From assembly GCA_965229645.1 (NCBI GenBank), contig OZ245893.1, forward strand, positions 2,356,001-2,420,000: 64,000 nucleotides of DNA, in the 5' to 3' direction. Of this stretch, positions 58,866 to 64,000 are shown in pieces. A program made the position numbers and the translations under genes. The notes beneath the pieces are model-generated. The model was not told where the DNA came from, did not search any database, and worked only from the letters and a program-made list of their open reading frames with translations. The stretch comes from CAXQZM01 sp965229645. Its GTDB lineage: Bacteria; Pseudomonadota; Alphaproteobacteria; UBA7985. Numbering within the stretch: the stretch's first letter is position 1; each line of letters begins with the position of its first letter.

Positions 58866-59966
58866 CTAGAACAAGAAACTGCGACCTGGCAGTTCCACAG
58901 GTTCGATTCCCTCGCCGCCCATGGTCTTGATGCCCAGGAGACGCTCGACTTGGCCCGTGTCCAACAGCCGGTAGGTGCCGAGGACCCCGACGAACCCGCG
59001 GGGATTGGTCAGGGACTGGGTGGTGAGGTTCTGACCATTTTGCGCTAGGATCAGGGCCATGGACATGGCGTCGTAGGCCGAAACCGAGTGGATTTGCGGA
59101 CTAGCGCCAAACTCCTGCTTGTAGCGATCCGAAAAGGTATTGAGTGTCTCGGCGATGCCCGTGAAGTGCGCACCGCGCAGGGCAGGTTCGGAACTGAGGG
59201 CAGGATCGTCCATCAAGTGGGTGCCCAAATAGGCTTCCTCAGTCGGTTCCAGTTCATAAAAGAAGGCGAGGGTGGTGATTTCGCGCAAGCGCGGCCCTCG
59301 ATCAGGCAAGAACAGGCCGTCGATTTCCTCGCGCAGGGCGGCCATTTGCTCGGCAGCAGCCTGACGCGATGCCGCCCCTTCGCGACCCGCATCGACGGCA
59401 TAGGGCAGCGAGGCGACAATCGTTAGGCCTAGGCCAGGGGCCAAGGCTGCCGCGGCGTTGGCGCTGATTTGCCCTAAGGCATTGTCGGGGTAGAGGATCC
59501 CTAAGTTCCTCTTGCCGTTGGTCGCGGCGTATTGCAGGATCCGCTGCGTTGAGGCCGCAGGGGTCAAGTTGAAAATGAAATTGTTGGGCGAGGCCTTGGT
59601 GATGTCGTTGGAAAAGGAGACGATGGCGGGCCCGTTGCCGAGGCCCTGACGCACGGCGGCCACGTTGGTCCCGACCAGCGGACCCAAAACGAGCCCTGCC
59701 TCGTAGGCCCGCGCGGCTTGCCCCGCTGCCAAGGCGCCCTCTGCCGTTCCTAAGCTGTCAAAGTATTGAATTTCCAGGTCGCTCGCGCGGTCGCCGATCG
59801 CCAAAGCAATGGCGTTGCGCATTTCCCCGCCGACGCTGGCGAAGGGGCCGCTGAAGGGCAAAATCACCGCGACTTTATTGTTGTCGCGGGGGCGGAACTG
59901 GTCGAGATCGCACCCTGCCATGGCAAGGGCGGTAAGACCAAGGAGAACGAGTCTGTGCAAGCGCAT
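58866..59966 (-). CDS. Penicillin-binding protein activator, LpoA/YraM-like lipoprotein
   Basis: A 366-residue predicted lipoprotein. The signal ends with the lipobox LTALAMAGC, giving a lipid-anchored Cys. The rest is a periplasmic-binding-protein fold like LpoA and branched-chain amino acid binders (KVAVILPFSGPFASVGGEMRNAI, GLVLGPLVGTNVAAVRQ, ILYPDNALGQISANAAA, SVSAYDAMSMALI). In alphaproteobacteria such genes often flank the rsmI methyltransferase gene; none is seen here. A role in activating peptidoglycan synthases is inferred from the family. I start it at the ATG at 59966. Confidence 0.82.
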   Translation of the reverse strand: MRLHRLVLLGLTALAMAGCDLDQFRPRDNNKVAVILPFSGPFASVGGEMRNAIALAIGDRASDLEIQYFDSLGTAEGALAAGQAARAYEAGLVLGPLVGTNVAAVRQGLGNGPAIVSFSNDITKASPNNFIFNLTPAASTQRILQYAATNGKRNLGILYPDNALGQISANAAAALAPGLGLTIVASLPYAVDAGREGAASRQAAAEQMAALREEIDGLFLPDRGPRLREITTLAFFYELEPTEEAYLGTHLMDDPALSSEPALRGAHFTGIAETLNTFSDRYKQEFGASPQIHSVSAYDAMSMALILAQNGQNLTTQSLTNPRGFVGVLGTYRLLDTGQVERLLGIKTMGGEGIEPVELPGRSFLF

Positions 59967-60051
59967 GGGGCCTTTAATCCCGCTGCAAGGGTCCAATCAA
60001 TGCTTCTTTTCCGTGTCCAATACCGACGGAACCTGCCATCTTCATGAGTAA

Positions 60052-60247
60052 TACCAGCGGCGAATGAGAATGACTCTAATGATCGCTGGTATAAGGGCCG
60101 CGACTGCGGCCCCCGTAGCGGCCCCGAGATGAGCTAAGAAAGCGCCTCGGGGTATAAGCGAAGGCCCCGTCGGAGGCGAAACGCGAAGCGTTTCTGCCGT
60201 GAGACATAAAACGGCCATAAAAGTGTCAACTTTTTTGGCCGTTGGTA
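60052..60247 (+). repeat. Dispersed multi-hairpin repeat R10 (196 bp, TAA/TAA flanks)
   Basis: A plus-oriented short copy from TACCAGCGGCGAATGAGAAT to GGCCGTTGGTA. Flanking triplets TAA (60049-60051) and TAA (60248-60250) match. The terminal stem has one mismatch (CCATAAAAGT). It lies between the lipoprotein gene start and the 3' end of ppk, 20 bp from the ppk stop. Confidence 0.9.
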
Positions 60248-60267
60248 TAAGGCAGGATTAAATGGCT

Positions 60268-62385
60268 TTAGATCGCCTTGGGCCGTTTCTTTTTGATGGC
60301 CGACCCGCGCCCCGAAAGGCTGGGGTTCTTCATAAAGTACTCGTGGGCGCTGAAGGACTTGGCCTTTTTGGGGGCAGTCCGTGCGTAGGTGCCGTCGCCT
60401 TGCAGAATCCAAGAGTGGGTTGTGTCGCGGACGCTCGCGGTCATGACCTGGTCCAAAATTTGCTCATGGACCGTTTCGTTCAGGATCGGCACCAAAGTTT
60501 CCACCCGACCATTGAGGTTGCGCGGCATCCAGTCTGCTGAGGAAATGAAGACCTTGGCCTGCCGTGAGGGCAATTTGGCGCCGTTGCCGAAGCAGAAGAT
60601 GCGGCTATGTTCCAAAAACCGCCCGACCAGCGACTGCACCACGATTCGCTCCGACAGGCCTGGAACCCCTGGGCGCAAGCAACAAATGCCCCGCACCACG
60701 GCGCGTACCCGCACCCCAGCTTGCGAAGCGCGGTAAAGATGGTCGATCATGCGCGGATCAACGAGGGCGTTCATTTTGAGCCAAATACTGGCTGGTTCGC
60801 CCGCTTCCGCGAACGCAATCTCCTGATCGATGAGCTGACCCAAGGTCTCGCGCAAATTGAGCGGCGCGGCGGCCAAGGCCTGCAGCTGGGTCGGTACGGC
60901 GTAGGAGGTCATGTAGTTGAACAAGCGCCCTGCGTCGCGGCACAAGGTTTCGTCGGCGGTGAAGAACGACAGGTCCGTATAGACCCTGGCGGTCATGGGG
61001 TGATAGTTGCCCGTGCCGAAGTGGGCGAAGGTCTTGACCCCGCCCCCTGGGCTGCGGCGGGCGACCAGAGAAATTTTGGCGTGGGTCTTTAAGTCGGCAA
61101 AGCCGAACACGACCTGCACGCCAGCGCGTTCCAGATCGCGCGCCCAACGTAGATTGGCGGCTTCGTCGAATCGCGCTTTTAGTTCGATGAGGGCCGTGAC
61201 CGATTTTCCCCGTTCGGCGGCGTCGCAGAGCGCGCGGACGATGGGGGATTTGTTGGAGGTGCGATAGAGCGTTTGCTTGATCGACAGCACGTGCGGGTCT
61301 TGGCTGGCTTGGACCAGAAATTGCACGACGACATCGAAACTTTCGAACGGGTGATGGACGACAAAGTCCTTAGCCTCAATGGCGGCAAAACAATCGCCCT
61401 CAAAATCCCGCACCCGTTCGGGAAACCGTGGGTGGAACGGGGCGAAGTGCGCCGCCGCATCGACGTTGGCGATTTCGAACAACTGGGTAAAATCGACGAA
61501 ACTGCCGACCACCCGCACGCCGCTTTCGTCCAACCGAAACTGTTCGGTCAAAAAGGCCTTCAGCGTTGCGCTCATGGCCCCATCGACCGTCAGTTGGATC
61601 ACCCGGCCGCGCTGGCGTCGCTTCAGCGCCGATTCAAAAGATCGGACAAGGTCGTCCGCCTCCTCTTCTATTTCCAAATCGCCGTCCCGCACCACCTGAA
61701 AGGCGCCAGCGTCGATCACCTCAAAGCCTGGAAAGACGTGCGCGATTTCGTGCAAGATCAGCTCGTAGATATGGATGAACCGCTTCGGCGCGGGGTCTTG
61801 ATCCCCAGGTAGGGCGATGAATTTGGCGAGGCCGTCGGGGATCAGCAGCAAGCCCGCCAGCCGGCGGCCATCGGCGATCCTTCGCAGGTCGAGCGCCATG
61901 GCGTAGGACTGGTTGCGGATGAAGGGAAAGGGATGGGTCGGGTCCACAGCGATCGGGGTCAGAACCGGCAGCAGTTCGGTTTCCAAATAGGCGGCAATCC
62001 AGGTTCGCTCCCGCGCGCGCAGGTCTTGGCCCTCGACAATTTCCAACCCTATGTCGGGCAAGGCACCTTGCAGGGCCGCCCACGCGTCGATTTGATCGCG
62101 GGTCAGGGTCCCCAAGGCACGGTCGATGGCGTGCAGTTGCTCGCCAGGGGTCAGGCCGTCGGGGGAGACCTTCCCATAGTTCTCCCGAACTTGGGCCTTC
62201 AGCCCCGCAACGCGAACGGAAATAAACTCCGCGAGGTTGGCGGCGGCGATGGCGAGGAACCGCACCCGCTCCAAAACCGGATTATCAGCGCGCTGCGCTT
62301 CGGCCAAAACCCGCGCGTTGAAGGCCAACCAAGACAACTCCCGGTTCAAAAACCGCGTTGGCGATGTCGCACTGATCATGTCCAC
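60268..62385 (-). CDS. ppk1: Polyphosphate kinase 1
   Basis: A 705-residue enzyme that makes polyphosphate from ATP. The N-terminal domain starts FLNRELSWLAFNARVL. The phosphorylated His lies in FADLKTHAKISLV and the second essential His in RFLEHSRIFCFGNG. FHHPFESF-like VHHPFESFDVVVQFL and SSADWMPRNLNGRVET are further family marks. The length is normal. The tail ends in a basic stretch (IKKKRPKAI). It is divergent from hisB. Confidence 0.95.
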   Translation of the reverse strand: MDMISATSPTRFLNRELSWLAFNARVLAEAQRADNPVLERVRFLAIAAANLAEFISVRVAGLKAQVRENYGKVSPDGLTPGEQLHAIDRALGTLTRDQIDAWAALQGALPDIGLEIVEGQDLRARERTWIAAYLETELLPVLTPIAVDPTHPFPFIRNQSYAMALDLRRIADGRRLAGLLLIPDGLAKFIALPGDQDPAPKRFIHIYELILHEIAHVFPGFEVIDAGAFQVVRDGDLEIEEEADDLVRSFESALKRRQRGRVIQLTVDGAMSATLKAFLTEQFRLDESGVRVVGSFVDFTQLFEIANVDAAAHFAPFHPRFPERVRDFEGDCFAAIEAKDFVVHHPFESFDVVVQFLVQASQDPHVLSIKQTLYRTSNKSPIVRALCDAAERGKSVTALIELKARFDEAANLRWARDLERAGVQVVFGFADLKTHAKISLVARRSPGGGVKTFAHFGTGNYHPMTARVYTDLSFFTADETLCRDAGRLFNYMTSYAVPTQLQALAAAPLNLRETLGQLIDQEIAFAEAGEPASIWLKMNALVDPRMIDHLYRASQAGVRVRAVVRGICCLRPGVPGLSERIVVQSLVGRFLEHSRIFCFGNGAKLPSRQAKVFISSADWMPRNLNGRVETLVPILNETVHEQILDQVMTASVRDTTHSWILQGDGTYARTAPKKAKSFSAHEYFMKNPSLSGRGSAIKKKRPKAI

Positions 62386-62546
62386 TAAGGCTCTATAGCG
62401 CGGTTATGAGCCTTAAGCGACTTGCCATAGAAACAGCGCGGCGCAGGGATCCAAACTGTGGCGGGCATGTTGCGGCTTAGGTCCAAAATAGCCCCAGGAT
62501 GCGGTCGATTCTTGGAAAACGCCTTGGTTTTCGTATCTTAGGGGCC

Positions 62547-63137
62547 ATGACTCGCACCGCTGCGCTCGAGCGCAATACCCAAGAAACCCAGATCAGCGTT
62601 GCGCTCAATCTCGACGGGACGGGGCGAGGCACCTGTCGCACGGGGGTTGGGTTCTTTGACCATATGCTCGATCTCCTCTCCAAGCATAGCTTGATCGACC
62701 TCGAGGTGCAGGCCAAGGGCGATGTCCATATTGATGATCACCATACGGTCGAGGATGTGGGCCTAGCGCTCGGCGCGTGCCTCAAGCAAGCTCTGGGCGA
62801 CAAGACGGGCATCACCCGCTACGGCCATGCTTATGTGGCCATGGACGAGGCCCTGGGCCGGGTCGCCCTCGACCTTTCCAATCGTCCCTTCTTGGTCTGG
62901 GATGTCAGGTTCGCGAGCCCCAAGATCGGCACCTTTGACACCGAATTGGTCCGTGAATTCTTCCAGGCCCTGGCGTCGGCGGGCGGGATTACCTTGCACG
63001 CGACCGCGCTGGCGGGAGTCAACGCCCATCACATCGCCGAAAGTCTGTTCAAGGCCTTGGCACGGGCCCTGCGCGCCGCCGTCGAAATTGACCCGCGTGC
63101 CGCCGACCACCTGCCGAGTACCAAGGGCGTGCTTTAG
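62547..63137 (+). CDS. hisB: Imidazoleglycerol-phosphate dehydratase
   Basis: A 196-residue histidine biosynthesis enzyme. The metal-binding His clusters are FFDHML, DDHHTVEDVG, RYGHAYVAMDEALGR and NAHHIAESLFKALARAL. The upstream in-frame extension from 62499 adds residues that do not fit the family, so I start at the ATG at 62547. Other his genes often follow hisB in alphaproteobacteria; here a convergent kinase gene overlaps its last bases. Confidence 0.95.
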   Translation: MTRTAALERNTQETQISVALNLDGTGRGTCRTGVGFFDHMLDLLSKHSLIDLEVQAKGDVHIDDHHTVEDVGLALGACLKQALGDKTGITRYGHAYVAMDEALGRVALDLSNRPFLVWDVRFASPKIGTFDTELVREFFQALASAGGITLHATALAGVNAHHIAESLFKALARALRAAVEIDPRAADHLPSTKGVL

Positions 63138-64000
63138 GCGGGCAAAGTTACCCGAACTTGCAAGCCGCCCTGGGGCGCTTGATCTAGGACCAGCGCGCCG
63201 CCGTGGCTGCGCGCTATATCAACGCAAATGCTGAGGCCGAGCCCGACGCCAGCTTCGTCCAAGTTGCGGCCCTCGTTCAAGCGCTGGAAGGGTTGCAAGA
63301 CCCGCTCATAGTCCAAAGGGTCGATACCAGGACCGTTGTCGGACAGGATCAGCGTCGCGTCGCGCGCGGTGCCGCGAACCTCGATCCAAAGGCGGTCGGC
63401 GTGTCGCTGGGCGTTGGCGATCAAATTGGAAATCAAGCGAAGCAAGGCGGTCTTGCGTCCCTTCAGCGCGATGGGGCTGAGCGCCTCAAAGGTGATGGCG
63501 ATGTCGGGCCACTTGCTCGGGTCGGCCGCTTGTTGCACCAGGTCCGCCAGGATGATCAGCCGTTCCTCCTCGGCCACTGCGCCTTTGGCATAGTCCAGGT
63601 AGCCGTTCAGCATGGCCTCCATTTCCAACACGTCTTTTTCCATCTCATCGCGCTCCTGATTTGGGTCCATGAGGGCCAGCTGCAACTTGAGGCGCGTGAG
63701 CGGGGTGCGCAAATCGTGCGACACCCCCGACAGCATGTTGGTGCGGTGATCGAGGGCGCGGGTGATGCGCGCGCGCATGTCACGAAAGGCCTGGATGGCC
63801 TGACGCACCTCGATCGCACCGCGCGGGTCTTGGCTCGTCACTGGTGCGCCGCGCCCGTAGGCGGCGGCTTCGCGGGCCAGGTTGCGAATCGGTCGCACTT
63901 GACCGCGCAAAAACAGGTAGGACGGCAACAAGAACACCACGCCCGCGATCAAGATGAACAGCAGAAAGTTCAGTCCCGCCTCGGTGAACAAGCGCCCGCG
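63134..64000 (-). CDS. Sensor histidine kinase, EnvZ-like, N-terminus beyond window
   Basis: At least 289 residues of a membrane histidine kinase; the frame stays open to the window edge, so the first part is missing. Visible are a membrane helix (FLLFILIAGVVFLLPSYLFL), a HAMP domain, the H-box SGVSHDLRTPLTRLKL, the N-box RLISNLIANAQRHADR, the G1 box LSDNGPGID and the G2 box GVGLGLSI. The layout is that of EnvZ-type kinases, which usually have a response-regulator gene directly upstream, outside the window. Its stop overlaps the convergent hisB stop. Confidence 0.9.
   Translation of the reverse strand, partial: RGRLFTEAGLNFLLFILIAGVVFLLPSYLFLRGQVRPIRNLAREAAAYGRGAPVTSQDPRGAIEVRQAIQAFRDMRARITRALDHRTNMLSGVSHDLRTPLTRLKLQLALMDPNQERDEMEKDVLEMEAMLNGYLDYAKGAVAEEERLIILADLVQQAADPSKWPDIAITFEALSPIALKGRKTALLRLISNLIANAQRHADRLWIEVRGTARDATLILSDNGPGIDPLDYERVLQPFQRLNEGRNLDEAGVGLGLSICVDIARSHGGALVLDQAPQGGLQVRVTLPA

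Overview
The window looks like a chromosome segment of a GC-rich alphaproteobacterium. The support is gene content and order: sucA, a small membrane gene and sucB in a row; an Rrf2 regulator of the SUF type; sdhC-sdhD-sdhA; rpsL-rpsG-fusA-tuf; TAXI-type and fused TRAP transport; and a photolyase/DUF1365/cyclopropane synthase block. I saw no rRNA, tRNA or CRISPR array. The genus cannot be fixed from the sequence alone.

Layout. 0-6 kb: an IS630-type element cut by the window edge, an Rrf2 regulator, and the 2-oxoglutarate dehydrogenase genes. 6-11 kb: a five-gene oligopeptide ABC importer. 11-20 kb: LysR regulators, a small secreted protein, an SDR-type oxidoreductase and a sugar ABC importer operon. 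20-25 kb: a probable 2OG-Fe(II) oxygenase, an Atm1-like ABC exporter, then maf-aroE-coaE. 25-36 kb: a homocysteine methyltransferase, an MFS transporter, then a DNA repair and photo-oxidative stress run (Lhr-type helicase, pdeM, photolyase, FAD oxidoreductase, DUF1365, cfa). 36-51 kb: a visibly less GC-rich accessory block with a Fic protein, a LysR-controlled seven-gene catabolic operon (TAXI-TRAP uptake, sulfatase, aldehyde dehydrogenase, ThDP enzyme, alpha/beta hydrolase, YciI-like), an IS3 element and an IS110 element. 51-64 kb: core genes again (tuf, fusA, rpsG, rpsL, sdhADC, a lipoprotein, ppk, hisB, a histidine kinase).

The most unusual structure is a dispersed repeat family. About ten copies of a multi-hairpin element, roughly 195 bp in its basic form, lie between genes. 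They share termini (TACCAGCGGC / GCCGTTGGTA), sit in T-N-A triplets, and carry exchangeable inner modules, one of them in three tandem copies. One copy has jumped into the IS3 transposase gene and left an exact TGA/TGA duplication, with the coding frame resuming on the far side. Another supplies the start codon and first residues of maf, another supplies the last residues and stop codon of coaE, and others abut stop codons. A second, 130-bp element with the same termini occurs twice and brackets the IS110 element. That element has a long non-coding leader, a candidate bridge-RNA region, containing a perfect 36-bp palindrome.

How the genes may work together: the accessory block looks like an imported pathway for an organic sulfate or phosphonate ester, or a related compound. 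Uptake would be by the TRAP system, followed by ester cleavage, ThDP-dependent C-C chemistry and aldehyde oxidation. The substrate cannot be named from sequence.
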